A stretch of DNA of 64,000 bases from positions 57,983,783 to 58,047,782 of the forward strand of contig NC_083577.1 of assembly GCF_027579695.1 (NCBI RefSeq), read 5' to 3'. This document shows, piece after piece, positions 35,751 through 48,700 of this stretch. The DNA comes from Neoarius graeffei. Lineage: Eukaryota > Chordata > Actinopteri > Siluriformes > Ariidae. The position numbers and the translations under genes were made by a program. How positions within the stretch are numbered: the stretch's first letter is position 1; every line of letters begins with the position of its first letter. Below the pieces are notes generated by a model, which was given only the letters and a program-made list of their open reading frames with translations, was not told the DNA's origin and did no database searches.

Positions 35751-37398
35751 CAGTTAGGTCCATAAATATTTGGACAGAGACAACATTTTTCTAATTTTGG
35801 TTCTGTACATTGCCACAATGAATTTTGAACAAAACAATTCAGATGCAGTTGAAGTTCAGACTTTCAGCTTTAATTCAGTGGGTTGAACAAAATGATTGCA
35901 TACAAATGTGAGGAACTAAAGCATTTTTTAAACACAATCCCTTCATTTCAGGGGCTCAAAAGTAATTGGACAAATTAAATAATTGTAAATAAAATGTTCA
36001 TTTCTAATACTTGGTTGAAAACCCTTTGTTGACAATGACTGCCTGAAGTCTTGAACTCATGGACATCACCAGATGCTGTGTTTCCTCCTTTTTAATGCTC
36101 TGCCAGGCCTTTACTGCAGTGGTTTTCAGTTGCTGTTTGTTTGTGGGCCTTTCTGTCTGAAGTTTAGTCTTTAACAAGTGAAATGCATGCTCAATTGGGT
36201 TGAGATCATGTGACCGACTTGGCCATTCAAGAATATTCCACTTCTTTGCTTTAATAAACTCCTGGGTTGCTTTGGCTTTATGTTTTGGGTCATTGTCCAT
36301 CTGTATTATGAAACGCCGACCAATCAGTTCGGCTGCATTTGGCTGGATTTGAGCACACAGTATGTCTCTGAATACCTCAGAATTCATCCAGCTGCTTCTG
36401 TCCTGTGTCACATCATCAATAAACACTAGTGACCCAGTGCCACTGGCAGCCATGCATGCCCAAGCCATCACACTGCCTCCGCCGTGTTTTACAGATGATG
36501 TGGTATGCTTTGGATCATGAGCTGTACCACGCCTTCACCATACTTTTTGCTTTCCATCATTCTGGTAGAGGTTGATCTTGGTTTCATCTGTCCAAAGAAT
36601 GTTCTTCCAGAACTGTGCTGGCTTTTTTAGATGTTTTTTAGCAAAGTCCAATCTAGCCTTTTTATTCTTGAGGCTTATGAGTGGCTCACACCGTGCAGTG
36701 ATCCCTCTGTATTTACTTTCATGCAGTCTTCTCTTTATGGTAGATTTGGATATTGATAGGCCTACTTCCTGGAGAGTGTTGTTCACTTGGTTGGCTGTTG
36801 TGAAGGGGTTCCTCTTCACCATGGAAATTATTCTGCGATCATCCACCACTGTTGTCTTCTGTGGGCGTCCAGGTCTTTTTGCATTGATGAGTTCACCAGT
36901 GCTTTCTTTCTTTCTCAGGATGTACCAAACTGTAGATTTTGCCACTCCTAATATTGTAGCAATTTCTCAGATGTTTTTTTCTGTTTTCGCAGCTTAAGGA
37001 TGGCTTGTTTCACCTGCATGGAGAGCTCCTTTGACTGCATGTTTTCTTCACAGCAAAATCTTCCAAATGCAAGCACCACACCTCAAATCAACTCCAAGCC
37101 TTTAATCTGCTTAATTGAGAATGACATAACGAAGGAATTGCCCACACCAGCCCATGTAATAGCCTTGGAGTCAATTGTCCAATTACTTTTAGTCCCTTTA
37201 AAAACAGGGTGGCATATGTTAAGGAGCTGAAACTCTTAAACCCTTCATCCAATTTTAATGTGGATACCCTCAAATGAAAGCTGAAAGTCTGGACTTTATG
37301 TCCATGTCCATTATATAACTATAACTTGAATATGTTTCAGTAAACAGGTAAAAAAAACAAAATTTGTGTTAGTGTCCAAATATATATGGACCTAACTG
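35751..37398 (-). mobile_element. Tc1/mariner element of a second family, in ERV LTR
   Basis: A 1,648-bp element with ends CAGTTAGGTCCATAAATATT and the inverted counterpart ATATATGGACCTAACTG, flanked by TA at 35749-35750 and 37399-37400. Transposase remnants are on the minus strand. The family differs from the CAGTGGTGC and CAACCCC elements. Confidence 0.95.
36004..37038 (-). pseudogene. Tc1 transposase pseudogene (second family)
   Basis: The start near 37038 reads MQSKELSMQVKQAILKLRKQ, then a frameshift leads into AKSTVWYILRKKE, WTDETKINLYQNDG, a TGA in place of a tryptophan near 36535, VKHGGGSVMAWACM, QMDNDPKHKAKAT and HDLNPIEHAF. The D, D, E residues are all visible but at least one frameshift and one stop inactivate it. 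Confidence 0.88.
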
Positions 37399-37837
37399 TA
37401 AGTGCTAGAGATGAACTTGTGTATTTTGGTTGAACTCTGCTGAGGGAACATTGCTTTTTATGTTCTACTGACCACAAGTTGAGTTATAGCCTAATGTCTC
37501 AGATATTACATTCTTTGACACTGTTTTATGGCAGAAAGGAAGACCTCTTCCTTTTTGTTTCACATTCTCTTTCCCCATATATTAATACATTCTTAATCTA
37601 TAATCCACTTCAGATAAGAATCAGATAACAGCTTAGTTCATCTGTGGAAAAATGCTTCTCAACATATATCATCCTGTCTCCAGTGTATAAATATTCTCTG
37701 TAAGCAGCTTCAAATCAGTAGCTCCTTTGACCTGGTCAAGGTGCTACTCAGTTCTAAAGAATCTTTGTAATAAAAGTCTACTTGTTTTGCTTGAGTTTGG
37801 TGTCTCTCAGTTTCTTATAGGTAAAATTTCCACCACA

Positions 37838-38925
37838 CATTCAACACCATCCAACCCCTCCTACCAAGTGTGAAGTGAGAAGACAGGTAGAATGCAGGTC
37901 AGCAGTGCCATGATTTCCTGGGTCACAGACTATCTGTCAGACAGATCTCAGTTCATGCAGCTGGGGAGCTGCCTGTTTGAGCAGTTACTGAGCAGCACCT
38001 GCACCACAGGGAATTGTGCTATCCATTCTTCTTCACTCTATAAACCACTGACTTTCAGTACAAGTCAAATCACTGTTGCCTGCAGAAATTCTCAAATGAC
38101 TCTGTGGTGGTCAGATGTACAGTATCAGTGATGGACAGAGGAGTATAGGAGCCTGGTGAACAACTTTGTTGAGTGGTGTGGGAGAAAACATCTACTTCTC
38201 AATGTGGCCAAGACCAAAAAGATGTTGGTTGACTTCAGAAGGAAAATGACCACAACCAGACTGAGAATCATTATGAGACAGAAACTGATAAAGAAGGATG
38301 GCTTTGTCCTGGGATGTGGTTGTGGAAAGGAAGACACTAATCAAACAATTATCCATCCTGGACAATGTGTCACAGCTCCTCCATGCTCTACTGGTCAAAC
38401 AGGCTCATTGAGCTCCACTGTAGCAAAGAACAATACAACAATTCATCACTATGTGGGGACATTATTGTGCATTAGAACCTATTATTAGAGTAAGTTCATT
38501 GGACATTTTTTCACTGGGTTGCATTCTGCTTACTGCACTATTGCTTCTCATAATATCATTGCATTGTACAACTGTGGTCGCTTTGTTGATTATAGTTACT
38601 CTGCTACACATTGGTGGTTCCAGACCTACTGTTTTGCACCATTTGCTCTATTCTTTACAGTAATCATTCATCTTCCCTGGGCTTAGTACTCCAGTATTTG
38701 CACTGACACTTTTCACATTTACTCAGTAGACTGTGTATATAAAGCTCTATATCCAGTATTGTGTTTTGGGATTTTTAAAAAATATATATATATTTTTTTT
38801 ACTGAGAATGTTTATACTTATTTTTATTACTCTGAATACTCTTGGTTGCACACTCTCCTTTTTTGATTGCTGCTGCAATCTTTAAGTTTCCCTCTGGAAT
38901 TAATAAAGCGATCTATCTATCATGT
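37838..38925 (+). mobile_element. Degenerate LINE (CR1/L2-like) 3' fragment
   Basis: Begins at the LTR border with an FNTIQPLL-type reverse transcriptase motif, then WVTDYLSDRSQFMQLGSCLF. At 38150-38260 it has LVNNFVEWCGRKHLLLNVAK followed by TKKMLVDFRRK. The 3' end is TCTGGAATTAATAAAGCGAT followed by CTATCTATC. Many stops. The ERV probably inserted into this older LINE. Confidence 0.7.
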
Positions 38926-41095
38926 AGAATCTCAAGAGACACTGAAGGTATTCTTAGAGCATACAGTATAGTGGCCCAATGTTATGTTTTCTTCCCCCTA
39001 TAATTTTTCTACATGCCTGAAAAACCACACATTCTCGTTTACTAAAATACATTTAGTGTAGAAGTAGAAGTGAGACCATTACCTGAAGAATTCTCCTTGC
39101 TTTCCCAAGCTCATTATTATTGGTTAGGTTTATACTGGTCTTGGGTGTGATAACATTTGAAGCATATCTGCATCTTCCAGCTGTGACTGGGGAGGGTAAG
39201 ATTTTTTTTCCCCTAAAATATCTGAATTATGGCAAAAAGGGAAATTAGAAATCAGCACAGGGAATGTCAATATCTGATTAGACATGTCTACTCAGTTTCT
39301 CTCATAAGAAATTTAATAAGAACTTGCCAAAAGCAGGCTCTTCTTCACCTCTCATATTTTGACTGTGAAATAGAGGCCTTGACCTTTTTCAAATCCCTTT
39401 TGATTCTCACACCTGAATGAATAATTCCTTTCCTTTAGAAAAACTTCCTTCTCAGCACCATAAGGCACTTTATATTCAGACATATGTGCCTCCTCTTGAT
39501 GCTTTAGGATAGAGCAAACACAATGCGTCATCTAAAGAAAGACTGAAGGTCATGTGAATGAGATTGCCAGCTTATTAAGTTTTGGTATAATGAGCAATCT
39601 GTACAATATTATTCTCTTCAACAGAGTCAGACAGACTTTCCTACACTGATCAAATGAATAGAGCTTCGATCTTAACAAACCTTGACAGGCTTGATGTGAA
39701 ACATGGCACACAAGAAGACATCAATAAAAACTTAATGCATTATTCAAATTACCAAAATAAATTCATTTTTGTGAACATCACTCCACATTGAATTAAGTAT
39801 TCTTATGAATCCAATAAAGCTATTTGAAACTATTCAGATAGAAAGGATAATGAAAATCTACATAATGAGTCAATATCGAATGTATTTGCCTTATCTCGAT
39901 TAATTCACATTACTTCATTAAAAGATCATAACTTTCTGTTGTGAGCTCTTCTATTCAAGCCGATTAGATACATGTTGGTTTATCAAAAAGAAACAGCCAC
40001 ACATCATGCGTATGTTGCTAATGCAGGGTCAATGTAGAAACCTGCAATCAATCAAATCCAGCATTGCAGAGAAGCTTTTAACAGCTTAAAGATGAGACAA
40101 TCACTCCAGCTGACAACGAAGCAGCTCTGCAAGATCCAATCTCTTGACCAATTTATAGTGTTACAATGTTTAAGCTGTTTTTGGAACAATCTTTTTATTT
40201 GCTTCCATATTTACTTCATATCTTGCACACAAGTATTTCCATGGTTCCAAAAGAAAAACACGATAGGATGCAATCTTTTGAGCCAAATGCTATAGTCTTT
40301 TCAAAAACCCACTCTAAATTATTCTTTATATTATACTGTATATGAACTCAACAGTTTTACAAGTTTACATGTGACATAAAAGATTCTCCAGTCTGCCTTA
40401 CTGGCTTGATCACCATGATGTTGCATTACAGTACACAAGATGTTCACCCCAAATAAGCATATTATGGTAAAAGATTCAAAGTAACATCAGTCATGCTTAC
40501 TAAAATTAGAGTGAAATCAGTCTGCAGTAGGAGGAAGATGGTGGGTGTGTGAGGTGAGGGAAATCCTCATTTCACAAAAGAAATATTCAATCACTGACGA
40601 AAAGTCAAGTGCAATATCCAGGGGCTTTGTGAGGCTGCATATAAATCATCTATTTGCATGGATAGTAGAGGATAATGTTTTAATGTGACTCTTCTTAAAT
40701 GAATCAGAATACTAAAATCTTTTAAAAGCTATAAAAGTTAAGAAAAGCTTAAGGCAGCAACAAACTAATTTACACTTCATGAAGTAGCGCTGAAAACAGT
40801 CAAATTTTGTTCTTTTAAGACATTCATCCTGATATATTTCATCTTAAAGAATATAACAGTTCATTTAGCTATTATTGAGACATTGGACAATGCAGACAAG
40901 ATGCTTATATTGCTGTTTTACACATGATGGGTACATTTTCTATTGTTCAAATAAAATGGTAAAATAAAAATGATCAAAAGTTGTTGTATTTCCAAAAACA
41001 GTGCCATAGTACTCTACAGAAACTATTTCGATCACACACACACACACACACACACACAAAAAAAAAAAAAAACAAAAAAAAAACAGTATATGGCT
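38926..41095. other. Intergenic, no gene seen
   Basis: Mostly complex AT-rich sequence without transposon ends. The stretch 39850-40110 is repeat-free and could hold conserved regulatory DNA. A CA microsatellite lies at 41033-41059. No coding region is supported. Confidence 0.4.
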
Positions 41096-41765
41096 CAAAC
41101 GACCATCCTGATTCCAAAAAGTTGGGACACTGTGTAAAACCAATAAAAACAGAATGCAATGATTTGAAAATCCTTTTCGAACTATATTCAAATGAATACA
41201 AAACAAAGACAAGATAATTAATGCTCAACCTGATGAACTTTATTGTTTTTTGTAAATATACACTCATTCTTAATTTGATGCCTGTTACATGTGCCAAAAA
41301 CGTTTACCATTGTGTTACATTACCTTTTCTTCTAACAACACTCAGTAAGCATTTGGGAACTGAAGATAATTGTCCTCAACAGTCATCCGGAGTCTCCATT
41401 GTCATATTTTGTGCTTCATAATGCACCATACATTTTCAGTGGGAGATAGTGCTGGACTGAAGCAGGCCAGTTTAGCACCTGCACTCTTTTACAAAGAAGC
41501 CACGCTCTTGTAGCACGTGCAGAATGTGGCTTGGCATTGCCTTGCAGTAATAAGCAGGGACGTCCCTGAAAAAGATGTCGTATGGATGGCAGCATATATT
41601 GCTCCAAATCCTGTATGGACCTTTCAGCATTAATGGTGCCTTCACAGATGTACAATTTACCCATGCCATGCCATGGAGTTTTTCCATACTAACTTTGGTA
41701 AAACATGTCTTCATGGCTCTCACTTTGTTTGGGCCACTTAGTTCCAGTGAAGGGAAACTGTAATG
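41096..41765 (-). pseudogene. Tc1/mariner relic with transposase C-terminal part
   Basis: Minus-strand fragments KLYICEGTINAERSIQDLEQ, MLPSIRHLFQGRP and ATRAWLLCKRVQVLNWPAS match the same segments of the intact transposase at 15928-16950 ([25 protein letters not shown]). The left end has CCAAAAAGTTGGGACACTGT. The second catalytic aspartate is lost (QGNAKPH for QxDNAKPH). A decayed member of a related family. Confidence 0.75.
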
Positions 41766-42605
41766 CTACAACCGATCCCATCATCAATTTAACATTTTCA
41801 GTTGCAGATAATGTACAAATGTAAACTGAATAATGGTACGTTAATAAGGTGTAAGTGTCCAGTAAATGTACTACTGTACATTAATTAAATGCAGTCCATA
41901 CAATGTTTGCTCTGCACACATAACCCATTGTGCTGAAAAGTGTAGAAATCCTTGGATACACAGCATATATTATGAGCTTATTAAAATTCAGACAAACACA
42001 ACAAGAAGTAAATATATATAAATACATAGGTCAGAAGCTCATAGTTGTATGTGGTACTAAGCTGGGGATCAATTAAATGATTTATAGTAAGCTATACATT
42101 TTGGTTTGGTCACTTTATTTACAAATATTGGTGAATACAATTTCTTTTGTATGTATAGGATTGTTTTACTTTGTAGGAAAAAATGCTTTGATATCTTAAA
42201 TGAATGCCATAAAATTCTTCCTAAAAACCATGCCACTTTTAAATATATTCTTAAAATATTTATTCTAAGTATTCTTTCCCCATCACAAACATAAAGGCAA
42301 AATTATATTTGACAACATACCATAACATAAAGAATCCTGATGAAGATAAACTTGAAAAGCAATAAGGAAAAACAGCAGATTCTATCACTCCAAAAATTAC
42401 TACAAAGTAGACCTTCATGACACTTGTCCATCATGACAATCATCCAGAGCTTCCATTTGTGAAGAACACAGTGATAATTATTTCAAATACATTGCTAGCT
42501 TCTAGGTAAATGCATGTCCCTTGTACTTTGTGCAAGCATAGTCAGTAATACTTTTATGGAAACATATAACTTTACCTCTCCCCTTCTAATATGTAAAAAG
42601 GAAAC
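41766..42605. other. Region downstream of LMO7, no gene seen
   Basis: AT-rich sequence. An alternative minus-strand AATAAA lies at 42115-42120, so LMO7 transcripts could extend here. Confidence 0.35.
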
Positions 42606-42610
42606 AGATG

Positions 42611-42616
42611 TTTATT
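42611..42616 (-). terminator. Candidate LMO7 polyadenylation signal
   Basis: TTTATT on the plus strand is AATAAA for LMO7, about 115 bp beyond the stop codon. It would give a short 3' UTR. Confidence 0.4.
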
Positions 42617-42730
42617 GTGTAATCTTGACTGTCATCCCCTAGTGTTGTTCTCATGCATAACTCTAATTATAATGTCCATGGTTATGTATCTGGATCAGAT
42701 CCCTCTCCAACCTGCTGTAGTCCAGTGAGG

Positions 42731-42753
42731 TCACATGGCAGTGGGCTGCCCTG
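42731..42753 (-). CDS. lmo7: LMO7 exon 22 (last coding)
   Basis: Acceptor TCCCTCTACAG precedes 23 coding bases. With one base carried over they give T-G-Q-P-T-A-M-stop. Human LMO7 ends in SGRPTAM, so this tiny exon is well supported despite its size. Confidence 0.88.
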
Positions 42754-45700
42754 CTGTAGAGGGAACACCATTTTAACATAATGTCAAAACAACCAAAATT
42801 CTTTATTTCATTTGACCTTTGATATACTGACTGGTGGCAAATTAAATGAAAAACAGTGCCTTTGTTCTGTTTTAGGGGGCACTTTGCTGATGTGGTTTGG
42901 GTTCATTTTTTTCTCCTTAGAAGGAAGCATTACTGAAAATCAATACAAAGTTATTCTGACTGATCACTATGATGAAATATTTTTATCCCTTAGAGAGTGA
43001 TCCACAAGGCATAAGGATTCACTGACTGGTTTAACGAGTATGGAACTTATGTAAATCATATGCTATGGCCTTTGGAATCACCAGATCTCAATCCACTGGG
43101 AGATTTTGGACATGATAGGCATTGTCATCACCGCCATCATTATAACAATTGATGGAATATCTTTTGGAAAAATGGTGCTCATCCCTTCAGTACAGTTCCA
43201 AAGACTTGTGGACTATTCTAACTTTTCACGGTAACCCAAGACACATTACCTCATTTTTTTAAATTTTAATTTGTCATTCATCTCTATGTGCAGAGTGAAT
43301 GATGGCTTACTTTTGACTTGCATATAGCAGGAGTTACAGAAGAGCTGTTTGCTTCGTATCCTGACTTCAGCTCCGCTTTCTGAGCCGCCAAGGTCAGTTT
43401 TGCATTGAATGCACTGAAATATGAGACACAGGGATGCAGAGTAAGAAGACTGTGTGTAGGCCAAATGCACATTTACCTAAATGGACAGATGATCCCTGAC
43501 TCTGCAAGGCAGTAGGTTATCTCTATCATAATAATAATTAAAGAAAAAAAACTTAACATCAGAGGGAACCATTCACCAACAGGCCCAAGAGCAAGCAGAA
43601 AATAAAAATAGATACATGCATATAAAACCTATGAAGCTGTGATAGCGGGGAGCCCAGCAGGGATTGTGCACCCATGTTGCTACGCAGAAATAGAAGAAGG
43701 AAATGGAGCGAGTTAAATTGTGAATTCTCCAGAAGTTGGATTGTAAAAATCATCCTGATGCAGATGCAACCATTCCAGAGAGACAAAATGTTAGATTTGA
43801 TTATTCCCATTTCATGTATACAAAGTGAGAAGTTTCCGAGTAATAAGGTCTGAGTACTGCAGGTTACACATTAGAGACAGTAGCAGTCAGGGTGACCTGA
43901 ACCCCAAGAGAAGGGAGTTCGGAACTCTCACCTTAAAGCAATGTAAATGAAAACAAAGCCCCAGGGACTCGATGATCATTGCTGCTCCTTTGCCCAGTGG
44001 CATATCACAGTAAGTACACATTTTCTTGCCACTGACTGACCTAAATTATAGAATGTAAACATGATCTGAGAGACCAGCAAAATGAACCACCACATCATTC
44101 AAATGACTCTTTGGTTTTGTTCTGGGACTCTAGACATGATACAGTACACAGGACATTAACTGAATATGGAAGCCCAGGGGATACATCTAATCTTACATCT
44201 AACTTTATTCTCCTAGAGGGCAATGTTTTGTAAATCCTAACATGGTGACTGAACAATGCCCATGTAATACTGTAAGGCTGAGGGCTTGGGTCATGGTTGC
44301 TGAAACTAAAATGGTAAAAAAAAAATGGTTTAAAAAATTACACAGTGCATCCCTGGTGTTAAGGGTGTTGTACAACAGCCCAACAGTGAGACTCTGGCAG
44401 CTCTAGGATTTGACCTCACAATGTTCCACAATGTTTCTAACCCTTCAAACAATGTACACAAAGTACCTGTTTCGTGAGGATGATTGATTTTCAAATTCCC
44501 TATGGGAGCTCTGAGATTGATATGAAGGCAGCGTGGCAGCACCCAGACGTCCACTTTGGATCGAAGAAGAGCCAGAGAGAGATGAATAAGGACGACTATA
44601 GTCTGGGATGGAGGAAGTGGTGCCCGGAGTCCATGATGACCTCCAGGAAGGGCGGTTTGTTGTCATATCCAGGTTGTCGAGAGACTCACCTCTACCAAGC
44701 CAGCACAAAAACCAAACCACACAATAACTTTTGTATAGTTATGGCATTATATTGAATGTCATATGACACTTTATATATGTTTGCTATATACTTGGATTGA
44801 TTTAAGGCTTTTTTAGAGACATCAATCTATCTCAAGGAAATGAAATTTATAGAAAAATAGGAATGTCACAGAAACACTGACTACTGTCCTTCAATTTGTT
44901 CACATAATGCTTTCTGAGCCCTCATGTTAGCTAAAGATAATGTGCACTAACCTCCTCATGGGAAGGCTGATTGGTTGTTTGTTCACACTATTGCCGGTAT
45001 TTTGACGGATCCAGCTGTTGTCTGTCAGCAATGAGGTCTTCTTCTTCATGTCCTGAATGACCTGCTGCCTTTCCGCTTCAGCCTGAGACACTGGCTCTTT
45101 CTTATGCTGGCCAGCCTTATTGAAAGAGCTCTCACCCAGACTACTGCTTACAGCTGGAAACAAGACATTATTTGATCAGAACCTCAGAGGTAGTATTATA
45201 AATAGAAATACATGCACACAGCATCACTTCATTTCAAGCCTACAGAAGCTGTTGTAATCAGACAGTTAGATCACATGTATAGGATGTATACATGGCATTT
45301 ATATCCTGAATCAAGTGGACATTGGTGGACATTGATTGAACGGTGAAGACAGCACATTCTCAATCAGACTTGATTACATCGATGATCATAGATTTTTGCT
45401 GATCAGGTGATTGGCTGGGCTTCATAACTGACATGGTCACAAACCATGGCCCACCTCTCTCTGGGTTACTGTATCTCATAGCACTAAGGATGTTTCTCCT
45501 CTCTAGTTCCAGCTCAGATGCAGCCTGCTGTCTCAGGATATGAGGATCTTTCTTCCTCCGTAACTCTTCCTCTAGAAGCCAACTCGCAAGGCCCCTGTGC
45601 TTGCTATACACACCTGCATACAGCCGCACACACACACTGATACGGCTCTGTAATGACTGGACTAGCCGTACGTTCTGTGAATTATCTTCAATAGACCAGA

Positions 45701-48700
45701 CTTTGCCTGTGTAAACCTTAGTTCAGTGACACTTTCATGTGGCAGGATTTGATATGACTGCACACATGACACCCTCTGTATCTGTTAATTGAATATACTG
45801 ACCTTTAATGTCTGTTCTTTCTTTGTCATCCAGCTCTGGAGTAGATTTGGACATGGCCCTGTAAAATTGTTAACCAAAAAAAAAAAAATCATTACAACAT
45901 TTATACAGGATATGTGAGAGTTTACAAAAACATTTTTTTTTCCTCATTGGGCAGCTAATCTTCTTAAAAGCACATTAGATGCAGTTTGTCACATGCAGTA
46001 TGTCCACAAATAAATTTTCAAATTTACCTGTGTGAGTAGGATAGCTCAGGGAAATTATACTCCATATCACTGTGGTCAAACATCAAAAGCAGCACAGAGA
46101 AGCAGAGGTTTAGAGCATTCAGACAAAGATGAGCACAAATAATAAAGACAGTGATCTAGTTTGTGGTCTAGTTGTTAATGCATGACAACACAACAGTGAG
46201 TATTTGTCATTCACAGCAAAACCATGCAGTAATAATAAAAGTAGTTGACAGATGTCTTTTGATTACATACATGAGCATGAAGCATTGTGCCTCTAAAATG
46301 CAGCTTAAGCAAACATGCAGGGCCACAATTACTCCAAACTGTTTAATTATTGAATTTATACTTTCCATACATATTTAGCCAAAAAAAAAAACAACTCAGG
46401 AATCTACAGTGGTGCTTGAAAGTTTGTGAACCCTTTAGAATTTTCTATATTTCTGCATAAATATGACCTAAAACATCATCAGATTTTCACACAAGTCCTA
46501 AAAGTAGATAAAGAGAACCCAGTTAAACAAACGAGACAAAAATATTATACTTGGTCATTTATTTATTGAGGAAAATAATCCAATATTACATATTTGTGAG
46601 TGGCAAAAGTATGTGAACCTCTAGGATTAGCAGTTAAAATTAGAAGGTGAAATGAGAGTCAGATGTTGTCAATCAATGGGATGACAATCAGGTGTGAGTG
46701 GGCACCCTGTTTTATTTAAAGAACAGGGATTTATCAAAGTCTGACCTTCACAACACATGTTTGTGGAAGTGTATCATGGCACAAACAAAGGAGATTTCTG
46801 AGGACCTCAGAAAAAGCGTTGTTGAAGCTCATCAGAGCTTCTCTAAAGAGTTTGGACTCCACCAATCCACAGTCAGACAGATTGTGTACAAATGGAGGAA
46901 ATTCAAGACCACTGTTACCCTCCCCAGGAGTGGTCGACCAACAAAGATCACTCCAAGAGCAAGGCGTGTAATAGTCGGCAAGGTCACAAAGGACCCCAGG
47001 GTAACTTCTAAGCAACTGAAGGCCTCTCTCACATTGGCTAATGTTAATGTTCATGAGTCCACCATCAGGAGAACACTGAACAACAATGGTGTGCATGGCA
47101 GGGTTGCAAGGAGAAAGCCACTGCTTTCCAAAAAGAACATTGCTGCTCATCTGCAGTTTGCTAAAGATCACGTGGACAAGCCAGAAGGCTATCAGAAAAA
47201 TATTTTGTGGATGGATGAGACCAAAATAGAATTTTTTGGTTTAAATGAGAAGTGTTATGTTTGGAGAAAGGAAAACACTGCATTCCAGCACAAGAACCTT
47301 ATCCCATCTGTGAAACATGGTGGTGGTAGTATCATTGTTTGGGCCTGTTTTGCTGCATCTGGGCCAGGACGGCTTGCCATCATTGATGGAACCATGAATT
47401 CTGAATTATACCAGCGAATTCTAAATGAAAATGTCAGGACATCTGTCCATGAACTGAATCTCAAGAGAAGGTGGGTCATGTAGCAAGATAATGAACCTAA
47501 GCACACAAGTCGTTTTACCAAAGAATGGTTAAAGAAGAATAAAGTTAATGTTTTGGAATGGCCAAGTCAAAGTCCTGACCTTAATCGAATCGAAATGTTG
47601 TGGAAGGACCTGAAGTGAGCAGTTCATGTGAGGAAACCCGCCAACATCCCAGAGTTGAAGCTGTTCTGTACGGAGGAATGGGCTAAAATTCCTCCAAGCC
47701 GGTGTGCAGGACTGATCAACAGTTACCAGAAACATTTAGTTGCAGTTATTGCTGCACAAGGGGGTCACACCAGATACTGAAATCAAAGGTTCACATACTT
47801 TTGCCACTCACAGATATGTAATATTGGATCATTTTCCTCAATAAATAAATGACCAAGTATAATATTTTTGTCTCATTTGTTTAACTGGGTTCTCTTTATC
47901 TACTTTTAGGACTTGTGTGAAAATCTGATGATGTTTTAGGTCATATTTATGCAGAAATATAGAAAATTCTAAAGGGTTCACAAACTTTCAAGCACCACTG
48001 TATGTGAGAACACTGCTACTTACTTTGCCTGCAGTCTCCGCTGGGCCTCTTGGCGCCTCCTCTCCTCCTCCTCTTCTCTTTGCCTCTGCAGTCTTTGTGC
48101 TGCTTCCTCTCTCCTTCTCTTTTCCTCCTCCCTTCGTTTAAGCTCCTCTTCTTCCTTCTTTCTCTGCCCTTCTAGGCGCGCCTGTTCCTCCATTCTTCTC
48201 CTCTCCGCCTCAAGGCGCGCCTGTTCCTCCATTCTTCTCCTCTCCGCCTCAAGACGCTCCTGTTCCTCCCTTCTTCTCCTCTCTGCCTCAAAACGCTCCT
48301 GTTCCTCCCTTCTTCTCTTTTCTGCCTCAAAACGCTCCTGTTCCTCCACTCTTCTCCTCTCCGCCTCAAAACGCTCCTGTTCCTCCCTTCTTCTCCTCTC
48401 CGCCTCAAGACGTTCCTGTTCTTCCCTTCTTCTCCTCTCGTCCTCAAGGCGATCCTGTTCCTCCCTTCTTTTCCTCTCCTCCTCCTCTCTGAGGGCCAGT
48501 CTCGAGGCCTCCTGCTCCAGCTCAAGGCTCCTCAGCTCCTGTTTAGTTGCATCACAAATATTTCACACTGGGGTTCTTTGGAAAGATTGGCTCTCGTTTT
48601 ATCTACAGCTTTGAATGTAAGCAAACACTGCACATTAAGGATTGAAAGTATAAATCATATATTAATGCTGTAGTAATATTTCATTGTCAAACGTAACAGA

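Larger units (their letters stand above)
35601..37837 (+). mobile_element. ERV 3' LTR, split by a Tc1 element
   Basis: The LTR starts TGTGGTG at 35601 and ends CACCACA at 37837, the expected inverted termini. AATAAA at about 37768 is followed by TTTGGTGTCTCTCAGTTTCT, typical of gammaretrovirus-like R/U5 ends. Without the inserted Tc1 it is about 590 bp. No matching 5' LTR was found in the window. Confidence 0.8.

Noticed and set aside
41220..41420. 66-codon plus-strand frame
   Set aside because: It lies inside a Tc1 relic on the strand opposite its transposase.
45360..45454. LMO7 exon 17 extending through an open frame to 45360
   Set aside because: No donor there keeps phase with exon 18; the donor at 45453-45454 does. 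An alternative terminal form cannot be excluded.
48172..48525. Arginine-rich 117-codon frame overlapping LMO7 exon 14
   Set aside because: It is an alternative frame over the 39-bp coding repeat; repeats with unit lengths divisible by three open all frames.
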